Shown here one piece after another: positions 1-8,165 of a stretch of DNA of 15,332 bases. Made by a program: the position numbers and the translations under genes. The DNA comes from Bacillota bacterium. GTDB lineage: Bacteria > Bacillota > Clostridia > Christensenellales > Aristaeellaceae. The DNA is taken from the NCBI GenBank assembly GCA_023391725.1, contig JAEWAH010000113.1:1-15332 (forward strand). Reading direction: 5' to 3'. Positions within the stretch are counted from its first letter, which is position 1; each line of letters begins with the position of its first letter. Under the pieces are notes generated by a model. The model saw nothing but the letters and a program-made list of their open reading frames with translations, did no database searches and was not told the DNA's origin.

Positions 1-773
1 CCTTCGTACCCCTCCGTGCAGGCGGGGATCTCCTGGGGCGGGAGCATGGCGTTAAATTCCATGGCATACAGGATGGCGTTGCGCATCTTGTTCTTGGACC
101 GGCCGGGATGGATGCTGGCCCCGTGAATGGCAATCTTCGCGGAGGCGGCGTTGAAGTTTTCATACTCCAATTCCCCCAGCGCGCCCCCATCCACTGTGTA
201 GGCGTAGGCCGCGCCGAAGCCCGGCACATCGAACAGGTCAGCGCCCCGGCCGATCTCCTCATCCGGGGTAAAGGCGATGCAAACCTTGCCGTGATCCGGC
301 GCGTCCTTTTGCAAAAGCCGCTCACAAAGCGTGAGGATCTCGGCAACGCCCGCCTTGTCGTCCGCGCCCAGGAGGGTGTTCCCGTCGGTAACGATCAGGT
401 CCTGGCCGACAAGGTCGTCAAGGAAGCCGAACTCCGCCACGGAAATAGCCGACTGGTCATTCAGACGGATATCCTTGCCGTCATATTCCCGGATGATCCG
501 GGGCTTTACGGGGCCGCCAGGCACAGCGCTGGAAGTGTCCATGTGGGCAATGAAGCCAATGGCGGGCTGCTTTGTGTTTCCCTTGGCGGGAATATACCCA
601 TATACATAGCCATGCTCATCCATACGGCTGTCCGCAATACCCAGCGCCTTCATTTCATCCACCAGCATCTGCCCCAGCACCTTTTGGTTGGGGGTGGAAG
701 GGCAGCTTTTTGATTCCTCCGCGCTGTTGGTGTCGATGGCCACATACTTCAAAAACCGTTCGTAAGCCCGCAT
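1..773 (-). CDS. pepT: Peptidase T (tripeptide aminopeptidase), partial at 3' end
   Basis: This is a zinc aminopeptidase of family M20B that removes the N-terminal residue from tripeptides in the cytoplasm, a late step of peptide nutrition. About 257 residues are present of the roughly 405 usual for the family; the rest lies beyond position 1. Visible motifs are AHMDTS (H77 and D79, first metal site), GADDKAG (D138, bridging metal ligand), PDEEIGRGAD (E172/E173, catalytic base and metal ligand) and TVDGGALGELEYENFNAAS (D195), which is close to a PepT signature. HPGRSKNKM near 222-230 begins the lid domain. The ATG follows AGAAGGAGTG. That Shine-Dalgarno sequence overlaps the stop codon of the upstream HAD gene, and the gap is only 15 bp, so it is the last visible gene of a three-gene operon. 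No odd residues were seen in the visible part. Confidence 0.95.
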   Translation of the reverse strand, partial: MRAYERFLKYVAIDTNSAEESKSCPSTPNQKVLGQMLVDEMKALGIADSRMDEHGYVYGYIPAKGNTKQPAIGFIAHMDTSSAVPGGPVKPRIIREYDGKDIRLNDQSAISVAEFGFLDDLVGQDLIVTDGNTLLGADDKAGVAEILTLCERLLQKDAPDHGKVCIAFTPDEEIGRGADLFDVPGFGAAYAYTVDGGALGELEYENFNAASAKIAIHGASIHPGRSKNKMRNAILYAMEFNAMLPPQEIPACTEGYE

Positions 774-788
774 ACTTCAACACTCCTT

Positions 789-1433
789 CTATTGTAATAG
801 TGGGATCACTTCAAACAAAGTAGGCACACAATGGTCCACAAAGGGGGTAAGCTCCGGCGCAAACGGTATCAGGTCCGGCACCATCACGCTCATCATGCCC
901 GCCGCCCGCACTGCACGGACGCCGTTCACTGAATCCTCCACACCCATGCATACTTCGGGGGATACACCCAGCGCATCCGCCGCTTTCAGGTAGATGTCCG
1001 GGGCGGGCTTGCTCCGCTTTAATGTGTCGCCCGCGATAACTGCCTCAAAGGAATCCTGAAGTCCGGATAGGCGAAGGTACAAATCGACTATCTCCCGGTT
1101 GTTGGAGGTGGCCAGGGCGGCGGGGATGCCTTTGCATTTCAGCTCTTCCAAAAGCGCCGTAACGCCAGGCTTCATGGGCATGCCATTTTCGTTCAAATAC
1201 GCGTCCATCAGCTCCGTCCAGCGATTAATCAGCCGGTCATAGGGGAAGTCCTCCCCCAGCGACTCCAGCATGATCTTCTTCCCTGCGGCCATGGTGACGC
1301 CGATGGTTTTCATAATAGGCTCTTTGGCGCTTAAGTATCCCATTTCCCCACAGACCTTCAGCTGGATGGAAAGCCCCAGCCGCTCGGTATCGAAGAGCAC
1401 GCCGTCCATATCAAAGACCACAGCCTTGATCAA
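789..1433 (-). CDS. HAD-superfamily phosphatase / beta-phosphoglucomutase-like protein
   Basis: This 214-residue cytoplasmic HAD hydrolase is of the beta-phosphoglucomutase-like subfamily and acts on a small phosphorylated metabolite. All four motifs are visible: FDMDGV (D8 nucleophile, D10 acid/base), ATSNN (T109/S110), KRSKPAP (K142) and GVEDSVNGV (E166/D167 for magnesium). Residues 15-80 form the helical cap. The chosen start is TTG at 1433-1431, overlapping the TGA of the flavoprotein upstream. A strong GGAGGGGAG lies 9 nt before it, and the protein then begins MIKAVVFDMDGV as the family should. The open frame runs much further upstream (to 2030), but that part is antisense-frame read-through of the flavoprotein gene. 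The substrate cannot be told: beta-phosphoglucomutase, sugar phosphatase and phosphoglycolate phosphatase relatives look alike. The neighbours suggest no pathway. Confidence 0.9.
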   Translation of the reverse strand: MIKAVVFDMDGVLFDTERLGLSIQLKVCGEMGYLSAKEPIMKTIGVTMAAGKKIMLESLGEDFPYDRLINRWTELMDAYLNENGMPMKPGVTALLEELKCKGIPAALATSNNREIVDLYLRLSGLQDSFEAVIAGDTLKRSKPAPDIYLKAADALGVSPEVCMGVEDSVNGVRAVRAAGMMSVMVPDLIPFAPELTPFVDHCVPTLFEVIPLLQ

Positions 1434-3028
1434 ATGGCCACGCTCCCCTCCATCGCCTTTATGGCGCAGGCGATGCCGTCCGCCGCCGCGCTCATGATCC
1501 CCCCCGCATACCCCGCGCCTTCCCCGGCAGGAAAGATGCCCCGGATTTCGGATTGATGATCTTCGCCCCGAATGATGCGCACCGGGGAGGAAGAACGGGT
1601 CTCGACCCCGGTGAGCAGCGCGTCCGGGTGGGCAAAACCATGAAGCTGCCTGTCCATCTGCAAAATGCCAATGCGCAGGTCTTCTATGATATAAGGGGGC
1701 AGGCAGGCGGCAAGGTCCGCGGGGGTCACCCCGGGGCGGTAAGTAGGTTTCACTTCGCCCGTATGAGCGGAAGGTTTGTTTTTCAGAAAATCCTCCACCC
1801 GCTGGACCGGGGCAAAAAAGTTCCCGCCGCCAGCCTTGAAGGCGGCCTGCTCCAGCACGCGCTGGTACGTAAGGCCCGCCAAGGGATGATCGTCCCCAAA
1901 GTCCAAGGGCGTCACGCCTACCAGCAGCGCGGAATTGGCGTTCTCCCCGGCCCTTGCGTGATAGCTCATGCCGTTGACGCATACGCCCCCCTGCTGGCTG
2001 GCGGCGGGGATCACCTCGCCCCCCGGGCACATGCAGAAGGTGTACACACCACGTCCGTCCTGGGTGCGGACGCTGAGCTTGTAATCCGCGGCGCCCAGCG
2101 CGGGATGGCTCGCAAACTGCCCGTACTGGCTTCTGTTAATAAGGCTTTGTGGATGTTCGACGCGGACGCCCACGGAAAAAGGTTTCTGCGCCATGGGCAG
2201 CCCGGCTTCATACAGCATGCGGCAGGTATCCCGGGCGCTGTGGCCGATGGCCAGGATCAGTGTGCCTGTTGCCATCTGCGTTTCCCGGCCTTGATTCAGT
2301 ATCGTAACGCCCCGTAGTTCGCCCTTCTCAATCAAAAGCCCGGCGAGCCGGGTCTCAAACAGCGTTTCACCGCCTAAGGCGCGTATCTCTTCCCGCAGAT
2401 TCATCACCACGCCGCGCAAAAGGTCCGTGCCGATGTGGGCCTTTTGAAGATACAGAATCTCCTCCGGAGCGCCGCACTGCACCAACGTTTTCAAAACTTC
2501 CCGGCACAGGGGATTTTTGATGCCGGTGGTGAGCTTGCCATCTGAAAAAGCCCCGGCGCCGCCCTCGCCAAAAAGCACATTGCTTTCCTCATCGAGTATG
2601 CCTTGGGTCAGAAGGGTATCGATGTCCTTGGCCCGCTCTGTAACCATCTTCCCCCGTTCGATAAGGATCGGCGCGGCCCCAGCCCTGGCCAGCGTCAGCG
2701 CAGCGAATAGCCCCGCCGGTCCGGCCCCCACCACCACAGGGCGGCGGGCAAAGGACGCTGTGGGCAACGCGGCCTCCTTGGGCTCCTCCTTCACCTTCTC
2801 CGCCGTCCCAAAGCGCAGGCGGCCTAATACCGACTCTTCCTGGGCTACATCCACATCCAAGCCGTACACAAAATGCACATCGCCCTTGTCCCTGGCGTCC
2901 ACGCTCTTTTTCGTGATCTTCAGGGAAAGGATCTCCTCGCCCCGAACGCCCAGCTTCTTCTGGACGGCAAAGCGCAGTTCCCTTTCCTTAGCATCCAGGG
3001 GAAGGGGCAGATTCGCAAGGCGCAGCAT
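1430..3028 (-). CDS. FAD-dependent dehydrogenase, COG2509 family
   Basis: This 532-residue cytoplasmic flavoprotein belongs to the large uncharacterised NAD(P)/FAD oxidoreductase family related to COG2509. Residues 1-75 form the small N-terminal domain typical of the group. A Rossmann FAD motif follows at 98-126 (VVVGAGPAG, ending in the acidic ribose-binding residue E124). Then come the family signature GEGGAGAFSDGKL at 154-166 and a C-terminal FAD motif, FPAGEGAGYAGG, near residue 500. The length is normal for the family and the substrate is unknown. The ATG at 3028 follows AAAGGAGGA at good spacing, about 20 nt after the predicted transcription start. The gene leads an operon with the HAD phosphatase, which it overlaps by four bases, and pepT. 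Confidence 0.92.
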   Translation of the reverse strand: MLRLANLPLPLDAKERELRFAVQKKLGVRGEEILSLKITKKSVDARDKGDVHFVYGLDVDVAQEESVLGRLRFGTAEKVKEEPKEAALPTASFARRPVVVGAGPAGLFAALTLARAGAAPILIERGKMVTERAKDIDTLLTQGILDEESNVLFGEGGAGAFSDGKLTTGIKNPLCREVLKTLVQCGAPEEILYLQKAHIGTDLLRGVVMNLREEIRALGGETLFETRLAGLLIEKGELRGVTILNQGRETQMATGTLILAIGHSARDTCRMLYEAGLPMAQKPFSVGVRVEHPQSLINRSQYGQFASHPALGAADYKLSVRTQDGRGVYTFCMCPGGEVIPAASQQGGVCVNGMSYHARAGENANSALLVGVTPLDFGDDHPLAGLTYQRVLEQAAFKAGGGNFFAPVQRVEDFLKNKPSAHTGEVKPTYRPGVTPADLAACLPPYIIEDLRIGILQMDRQLHGFAHPDALLTGVETRSSSPVRIIRGEDHQSEIRGIFPAGEGAGYAGGIMSAAADGIACAIKAMEGSVAI

Positions 3029-3055
3029 GGATTTCCTCCTTTTGGGACTTGCCCT

Positions 3056-3064
3056 ATTGTACCA
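3056..3064 (-). promoter_or_regulatory. Extended -10 promoter of the flavoprotein-HAD-pepT operon
   Basis: On the minus strand the sequence reads TGGTACAAT, a TGn extended -10 joined to a 5/6 match to TATAAT. Only a weak -35-like TTTTCT lies 17 bp further upstream, which suits an extended -10 promoter. Transcription would start near 3049, leaving a leader of about 20 nt before the Shine-Dalgarno and ATG at 3028. It sits between the mannan operon terminator and the flavoprotein gene. Confidence 0.6.
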
Positions 3065-3097
3065 CGAAGTACTGGGAAAGAAAACGGTGGTTTTGCT

Positions 3098-3135
3098 AGA
3101 AAAATGGGGAGGAACCTTGCAAAAGGCCCCTCCCC
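3098..3135 (-). terminator. Rho-independent terminator of the mannan operon
   Basis: On the minus strand, 31 bases after the GH125 stop, there is a 13-bp stem: GGGGAGG pairs with CCTCCCC, then two G-U wobbles, then CCTT pairs with AAGG around a 4-nt loop. The stem occupies 3106-3135 and is followed by ATTTTTCT. This is a classical intrinsic terminator and marks the end of the seven-gene operon. Confidence 0.92.
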
Positions 3136-3166
3136 AACGCTTAAATTGCTTGGCACTTGACTCTCT

Positions 3167-4480
3167 TTATTTCCCCAGTTTCTCCACGATATCCTGAAGC
3201 CATCCCTTCTCGTGCAGCCTGAAGATCGTTTCGCCGAACATGGAGTTCGCCCAGGCGAACCAGGAACGGGTAAATTTATTCGGGTCGCCGGGGTCGAAGC
3301 TTTCGTGCATGAAACCTGTCCCCGCATGGGTATTAAGCAGCATCTTCACAAGCTCCGAGGCCTCCGTGGTGTCCAATGATGTCATGGCCTGCACGCACAG
3401 GGAAATGGGCCAGATATAGCCTTCCGGGGTATGGGGGCTACCCACGCCGGCGGCAGTTGCTCCCTTGCGATAATAAGGGTTATCGGGGCTCAGTACAAAG
3501 GCCCTGGTGCGCAGATAGGTGGGATCGTCCGGCGGACAGACCCCCAAATATGGCAACGCCAGCAGGCTGGGCACATTGGCGTCGTCCATCAAAAGATGAT
3601 GGCCCAGACCGTCGGCTTCGTAGGCATAGATATCGCCGTACACGGGATGGTTGACGTGCCCATGATCGCGTATCCCTTGCCCAATCTCGTCTATTAATGC
3701 CGCAGTTTTCTTTTGCAGCGCCGGATCGTGAAGCATCCCCGCGAACGCCCCTATGTACTCCAGCGCTTTTACCGCCATCAGGTTGGCGGGGATCAGGTAG
3801 CCGTATTGGCATGCATCGTCACTGGGGCGGAACCCTGACCAGGTCATGCCGGTGTACGTCGTTTCTGTGCCCCGGCCGTTCCTGGGGAGCGTATCGCTGG
3901 GGGGGCAGTTGTCCCGCTCAAACGTATAGGGACTGCTCTTTTCATGATTCTGCTCCACGGTAAAGGTATCAACGATCACGTTCAGTGCCCGGTGAAAGCC
4001 CTCATCCATCCAGGAGCCGGCTCCCGTTTCCTCGTAATACCGCCACGAAAGCAGCACGGGATTGCAAAGGGAATCCACCTCATATTTGCGCTCCCACACC
4101 CAACGGGAAGGCAGGGGCCTGTCCTTGTGCCCTAGGCGCTTTGCATCGGATTTGTTGAAAGCGTTGGCGTATGGATCCAGCAGGATGTATTTCATCTGCC
4201 GGGCGATGAGCCCTTCTATGAGCTTTGCCAGCGCTTTGTCTTCCCCCGCAAAGCGCACGTAATGCATCACCTGGGCGGTGGAATCCCTCAGCCACATGGC
4301 GGGAATGTCGCCGGTGATTACGAACGTCTGACCGCCGGGAAGGGTTTGGGTGGTGGTTTTCAGCGTATTCAGGAAGCAGTTTTCAAACATTTCGGGCAGC
4401 CCGGGGATGGGAGACAGCTGTTCCTTCACCGAATCCAGCCGCTTGGCAACGGAGGTTGTGATCTTTTCCATGGTGCTCAT
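3167..4480 (-). CDS. GH125 exo-alpha-1,6-mannosidase
   Basis: This 437-residue inverting, metal-independent glycosidase removes alpha-1,6-linked mannose from non-reducing ends. Diagnostic GH125 blocks are TGDIPAMWLRDSTAQV at 56-71, WSGFRPSDDACQYGYLIP at 214-231 (D221/D222 region, expected general acid) and GFMHESFD at 389-396 (E393, expected base). The two catalytic roles are assigned by family pattern, not measured. There is no signal peptide, so it should act in the cytoplasm on imported oligosaccharides. The ATG at 4480 follows GAGGAG by 9 nt; a second ATG three codons in is less well placed. It starts 18 bp after the GH38 stop and is the last gene before the terminator. GH38 and GH125 occur together in Gram-positive loci for high-mannose glycan breakdown, which fits here. 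Confidence 0.95.
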   Translation of the reverse strand: MSTMEKITTSVAKRLDSVKEQLSPIPGLPEMFENCFLNTLKTTTQTLPGGQTFVITGDIPAMWLRDSTAQVMHYVRFAGEDKALAKLIEGLIARQMKYILLDPYANAFNKSDAKRLGHKDRPLPSRWVWERKYEVDSLCNPVLLSWRYYEETGAGSWMDEGFHRALNVIVDTFTVEQNHEKSSPYTFERDNCPPSDTLPRNGRGTETTYTGMTWSGFRPSDDACQYGYLIPANLMAVKALEYIGAFAGMLHDPALQKKTAALIDEIGQGIRDHGHVNHPVYGDIYAYEADGLGHHLLMDDANVPSLLALPYLGVCPPDDPTYLRTRAFVLSPDNPYYRKGATAAGVGSPHTPEGYIWPISLCVQAMTSLDTTEASELVKMLLNTHAGTGFMHESFDPGDPNKFTRSWFAWANSMFGETIFRLHEKGWLQDIVEKLGK

Positions 4481-4498
4481 AAATAGTAACTCCTCGGT

Positions 4499-6964
4499 TT
4501 ATTCGTTTTCCAGCAGCGGGCAGGGGGATATCTTCCCATACTCCAGCCGGAAGGTCCTTATTTCAAAAGGCTTAAACTCCAAGGCTTCATCGATGGAAAG
4601 GGCAGGGATGGACACCCGCGTCTCGGCAGCCTTTCCCAGGCTCTCGTACAGCCGTAATATATATCCTTGCCCGTCCTCTGCCTGCTTCAGCGCCGAGACC
4701 GTCACCGTGGGAGCACTCAATGTCATAAAGGGAGGACACTTCTCCCCACGGCCCGGCGGGTTGTACATCCATGCGCAGGGCGTCTCGTTGAACGCCTGGG
4801 CCTTGCGGGAAAGACTATCCTGTGTTTCTTCCAGGCTTCCCGCTGTGACGAGGAACCTATACAGCCGCTCTCCCTGCTCCATGCGCACGGTATGGCGCAC
4901 TTCATGCAGCGTCTTTTCAAAATGCCCGTCCGCCGCGGAATAACCAGCCGAGCGCAAAAGCGTAAGCCCGATGCGGCCACTTTCGCAGGAAGAACCGTGG
5001 ATCCCGTTATTGATGACCGCCAGCTGACGCACATCGTCATAAACGCCACACCACTTCTGGGATACCACCTCTTCGCCCTGTTTCAGCTTCTCCCAGGCGA
5101 AGGAAATCTGGCCGCGATACATGCTGTTTTCCAAAGCGGTGGGTACTTCCAGCTTCAGGTACGTGTCCTTCTCATTCCAGTAGACGCCCGTCTCCACCTC
5201 ATAGTCCGTCCCCTCTTTGGGCAGCAGGTAACGCTGGTACGCAAAGGAATGGTGCAAAGAGAACAGCGCTTCCACTACCGTGCGCACCGGCCCATCCTCA
5301 ATGACCCTGACGGATGGGACCACCTGGTCGTAAAGCCCGGAGAAGGCGCTGCCCTCGTGGGGTGTCATCAGGGCAAACCGCCGTTTGGCATGGCTTTCCC
5401 CCGTCCCCAGCCCCCAGGAATTGTACGTGTCGTTATAGGCACAAAGTTCAAAGGCGCCGGGCTTTAAATATTCCTTGCCATGCACCTGATAGCTGTCCAC
5501 CAGCCCCGTGGCGGTGCTTATGCTCACACGCATGGAGCCGTTATCGAATACAAATTCCGGCTTGTGGGCGATGGGCGCAAACGTGGGCCGCTTTTCAATG
5601 GGCGCAAAGCGGATCACGAAGCGGTTCATGGAAAAAGCCGCAAGCTCCGCCCGCACTGTGACCTTTTTGCGCCAGTCGATGCAGAAATGGCTGCTTTCCA
5701 TCTCGCTTTGGGTGGGCACGGGCTCTCCGTTCAGGTAGGCCTGGGGAACATAGAACGTGGGATCCCAGTTTTGCTTGGGCAGGCTGCATTCAAAAGAAAA
5801 TACGTCCTTGATGGAAAAGGGGTGGGGGTTGTACACAAGCACCACCGTTCCCCCGTCCTCAACGCTTTCCTCACCTTCCGCCAGGCTCGTGAAGGCTTTC
5901 ATCTTCTCCCGGGCCAGGATGTGCAGGCCGTGATCCAGCGTTTGCAGCGTATCTTCCTCTACCGGCTGGCTGCCGGAGCCGGGCAGGGCGTCGTGGAACT
6001 CGCTGAACAGCAGGTCACGCATCGCCTCATGAATAGCTTCGCCGGGATAGATCATGCCCTTTTGCAGCGCTGCGGCGGTGCACATGCGCTCGGTGGCGTA
6101 CAGCTCGTTTTCCAGCAGCCGGTGTTTTTGCTTGACCCGTATCTGGGAAGTATAGCACCCCTGGGCCACGGGGTTGAGGCCCTCGCTAACCACGGGCAGC
6201 GGCAGATTTTTTGCAAGCAGCTCCTTAAAATAAGCCTCTGGCGTGGAATGCCTGATATCATACGGCTTACCCTTATCCCCGATCAGTCCCGCCAGATCCT
6301 TCACGTCCTGGCGGGAGGGCCCGCCGCCGTGATCGCCCACGCCCCACAGGAACAATGTCACGGGCTCCTTTGCCTTATCCTCTAAAAAGGCCTCCAGCTC
6401 CTGCGCGGCGTGCCCATACACTGAATTATAGTTTTCATCGGAGCGGTGCACGGTAACGGAGCTTCCGTTGTATCCCTGCCAGACAAAATCTTGGCTTTCA
6501 AAAGGATAGTGATTTTTGCCCGGACGGCAAACGACATAATATTCATAACCGGCCTGGTTCAAAATCTGTACCAGACCGCGGGAATGCCCGAAGGAATCAA
6601 AGTTGACGGCGGCATTGGGGCGCACCCCGAACTCCCTGTCAAAAAAGGCGCGGCCCAGCAGGATATTGCGCACGATGGATTCGCCGCTGGGCATATTGCA
6701 ATCCGGCTGCAAATACCACCCGCCCATGATGTGCCAGGAACCTTCCCTGACCTGCGCCTTAATCGTGTCAAACAGTGCCGGATCATGGGTCTTCACCCAA
6801 TCGTACAAAAGGGCCTCATTGTGGCAGAAAACAAAGCCGGGGTTTTCTTTGATGACCTCCCCTGCGGTCCGGAAGGTGGAAAGGGCCTCGGCGCAGCCTT
6901 CCTGCCAGCGCCACAGCCATACGGGATCCAGATGGGCATTGCACACCAGATGGACAGTTTTCAT
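4499..6964 (-). CDS. GH38 alpha-mannosidase
   Basis: This 821-residue retaining, metal-dependent alpha-mannosidase hydrolyses alpha-linked mannose branches. The N-terminal catalytic domain (about 1-260) shows CNAHLDPVWLW (H11 and D13, metal ligands), NFDSFGHSRG (D123, expected nucleophile; H127) and WGVGDHGGGPSRQD (H212 region). A helical domain with SEFHDALPGSG follows, then a long beta-sandwich region to the C-terminus. There is no signal peptide, so it is cytoplasmic. ATG 6964 is chosen because the protein then begins MKTVHLVCNAHLDPVW as the family does, with AAAGGA 11 nt upstream. An in-frame ATG at 7033 would add 23 unrelated residues read through a strong hairpin and has no clear Shine-Dalgarno. 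The gene lies between the GH76 and GH125 genes and is co-transcribed with them. Confidence 0.95.
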   Translation of the reverse strand: MKTVHLVCNAHLDPVWLWRWQEGCAEALSTFRTAGEVIKENPGFVFCHNEALLYDWVKTHDPALFDTIKAQVREGSWHIMGGWYLQPDCNMPSGESIVRNILLGRAFFDREFGVRPNAAVNFDSFGHSRGLVQILNQAGYEYYVVCRPGKNHYPFESQDFVWQGYNGSSVTVHRSDENYNSVYGHAAQELEAFLEDKAKEPVTLFLWGVGDHGGGPSRQDVKDLAGLIGDKGKPYDIRHSTPEAYFKELLAKNLPLPVVSEGLNPVAQGCYTSQIRVKQKHRLLENELYATERMCTAAALQKGMIYPGEAIHEAMRDLLFSEFHDALPGSGSQPVEEDTLQTLDHGLHILAREKMKAFTSLAEGEESVEDGGTVVLVYNPHPFSIKDVFSFECSLPKQNWDPTFYVPQAYLNGEPVPTQSEMESSHFCIDWRKKVTVRAELAAFSMNRFVIRFAPIEKRPTFAPIAHKPEFVFDNGSMRVSISTATGLVDSYQVHGKEYLKPGAFELCAYNDTYNSWGLGTGESHAKRRFALMTPHEGSAFSGLYDQVVPSVRVIEDGPVRTVVEALFSLHHSFAYQRYLLPKEGTDYEVETGVYWNEKDTYLKLEVPTALENSMYRGQISFAWEKLKQGEEVVSQKWCGVYDDVRQLAVINNGIHGSSCESGRIGLTLLRSAGYSAADGHFEKTLHEVRHTVRMEQGERLYRFLVTAGSLEETQDSLSRKAQAFNETPCAWMYNPPGRGEKCPPFMTLSAPTVTVSALKQAEDGQGYILRLYESLGKAAETRVSIPALSIDEALEFKPFEIRTFRLEYGKISPCPLLENE

Positions 6965-6990
6965 TGACCGCACCGTCCTTTTCGTACACA

Positions 6991-7014
6991 GCGGGGAGGC
7001 CGAAACCTCCCCGC
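6991..7014 (-). other. Intercistronic RNA hairpin between GH76 and GH38 genes
   Basis: A perfect 9-bp inverted repeat, GCGGGGAGG and CCTCCCCGC, surrounds a 6-nt loop on the minus-strand transcript. No T-run follows, so it is not a standard terminator. It lies in the 88-bp gap between the two genes, 26 nt before the GH38 start codon. It may stabilise the upstream message, be a processing point or partly attenuate; the sequence does not decide between these. Confidence 0.7.
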
Positions 7015-7052
7015 CGCGCTTTTTGTCTGCCATTAAGCATTCAACGTTCTTT

Positions 7053-8075
7053 TCAAAATACCTTCGCGGCCATCTCCAACAGCATGACGCCGCTTAGGTG
7101 CTGAGCCAGGTCCACTTTTTCACCGGGCAGGCTTTCCCAGTCGCCCCCGATGAGGCCGGAATCGGACATGCCTTTTTCCAATACCGCCAGGGCGTTGCTT
7201 GCCAACATTTCTTTCAAGAAGGTTTCGTTTGGCGCTTCCTTGATCAGCTCCGCAAGATAGCGGAAGAAGATGCCCCTAAACAGCCCGCAGTCATCCGGGC
7301 CTTCGTACGGGATCACCCCACCGTTTGCGTCGCTGAAGCGGCGCTTGGAATCTTTGGCAATATTCAGGGCCAATTGAAGCTGCGCCGGATCACCCGTTAT
7401 GCGGTAATACTCCACCGCCGCGCCGATCATGACCCCTTGGTTGTAGGTAAAGGCCCAGCCGTAGTCGATCTTCCCGTCGCCTTCCCTGTTCATACCGTCA
7501 TAGACATAGAAGGTCTCAGGGTCCATTAAGTTATCGCGGTTCCATTCGAACATTTTCTTGCCCCAGGCAAGGTCGTCTTCATTCCCGAATCTCTCGTACA
7601 GGCGGAAAGCCAGGATGGCCGCGGGGGCGTTGGCGGGGGTATTCTTGTAATCGGTCTGATCCTTGCGCCAGGCCATGCCACCGCCCATTTGGTCGTTCCA
7701 GGCGGTCTTGATGTCACGCCAGAGGAAATCCACCCGTTTTTTGTACGACTCGTCTTTTGTCACATCCCAGAGCCGAAGCAGCGCCAGGGCCATCCATTCC
7801 ATGTCGTCGTACCAGTTATTAAGCAGCGTGCCGCTGTTTTTGGCGATGGTCCCCTTCAGATCCTTTTCAATGAGGTCCATCAGGCTTTCATCCTGGGTCC
7901 GCAGGTATCCGTCCAGCAGCGTGTCCAGCACATGCGCCTGCCACCAGTAGGAAAAGCGTTCCGTTCGGTCATGTGGCAGGCGGTGCCGCATGATCACGTC
8001 CCCCGGGTCCCAAAACTTATCCCTCAGCGCTTCCTGCGCCAGATCCGCGGCCGCGGTAAGCGCCGTATGGTCCAT
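7053..8075 (-). CDS. GH76 family alpha-1,6-mannanase, intracellular
   Basis: This 340-residue protein has the GH76 pattern of an (alpha/alpha)6 barrel that cleaves alpha-1,6-mannan backbones internally. The key block is NNWYDDMEWMALALLR at 86-101, with the paired catalytic aspartates D90/D91. Further blocks are RFSYWWQAHVLDTLLDGY at 40-57, GGGMAWRK and GWAFTYNQGV. Characterised GH76 enzymes are usually secreted or surface-bound, but this one starts directly with the catalytic domain (MDHTALTAAADLAQ) and has no signal peptide or anchor. It should therefore act in the cytoplasm on imported oligosaccharides. The ATG follows GGAGG by 6 nt. It lies 90 bp after the solute-binding protein gene, with a strong hairpin between. 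Family membership is firm; exact linkage preference and endo versus exo action are inferred. Confidence 0.9.
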   Translation of the reverse strand: MDHTALTAAADLAQEALRDKFWDPGDVIMRHRLPHDRTERFSYWWQAHVLDTLLDGYLRTQDESLMDLIEKDLKGTIAKNSGTLLNNWYDDMEWMALALLRLWDVTKDESYKKRVDFLWRDIKTAWNDQMGGGMAWRKDQTDYKNTPANAPAAILAFRLYERFGNEDDLAWGKKMFEWNRDNLMDPETFYVYDGMNREGDGKIDYGWAFTYNQGVMIGAAVEYYRITGDPAQLQLALNIAKDSKRRFSDANGGVIPYEGPDDCGLFRGIFFRYLAELIKEAPNETFLKEMLASNALAVLEKGMSDSGLIGGDWESLPGEKVDLAQHLSGVMLLEMAAKVF

Positions 8076-8115
8076 ATGAAGCCTCCGGTCAGTCAGAGTA
8101 GAAGATGCATCGGGG

Positions 8116-8148
8116 GCCGCCCGTCCCGCAGCTTGCGGGGCGGACGGC
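8116..8148 (-). other. Strong RNA hairpin between solute-binding protein and GH76 genes
   Basis: A 14-position stem (8116-8129 with 8135-8148) has one U-G wobble and one mismatch around a 5-nt loop. It begins 17 bases after the solute-binding protein stop. There is no T-run, so it is not a typical intrinsic terminator. Hairpins placed after the binding-protein gene of sugar ABC operons commonly protect that message, letting the binding protein be made in excess of downstream products; that role is inferred here. Confidence 0.75.
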
Positions 8149-8165
8149 TCTTGGGATAAATCCAG

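Noticed and set aside
1434..2030. Long upstream extension of the HAD open frame
   Set aside because: It lies entirely inside the flavoprotein gene on the same strand in another frame, is rich in Arg/Gly/Pro with no domain, and the TTG at 1433 with a strong Shine-Dalgarno explains the real start.
1553..2317. 254-codon plus-strand open frame
   Set aside because: It is antisense to the COG2509 flavoprotein, with no family features.
4667..6385. Plus-strand open frames of 266 and 301 codons
   Set aside because: They are antisense shadows of the GH38 gene with no ribosome binding sites or domains.
6965..7033. 23-residue N-terminal extension of GH38
   Set aside because: It is read through the intercistronic hairpin, lacks a Shine-Dalgarno and is unlike the family N-terminus MKTVHLVCNAHLDPVW.
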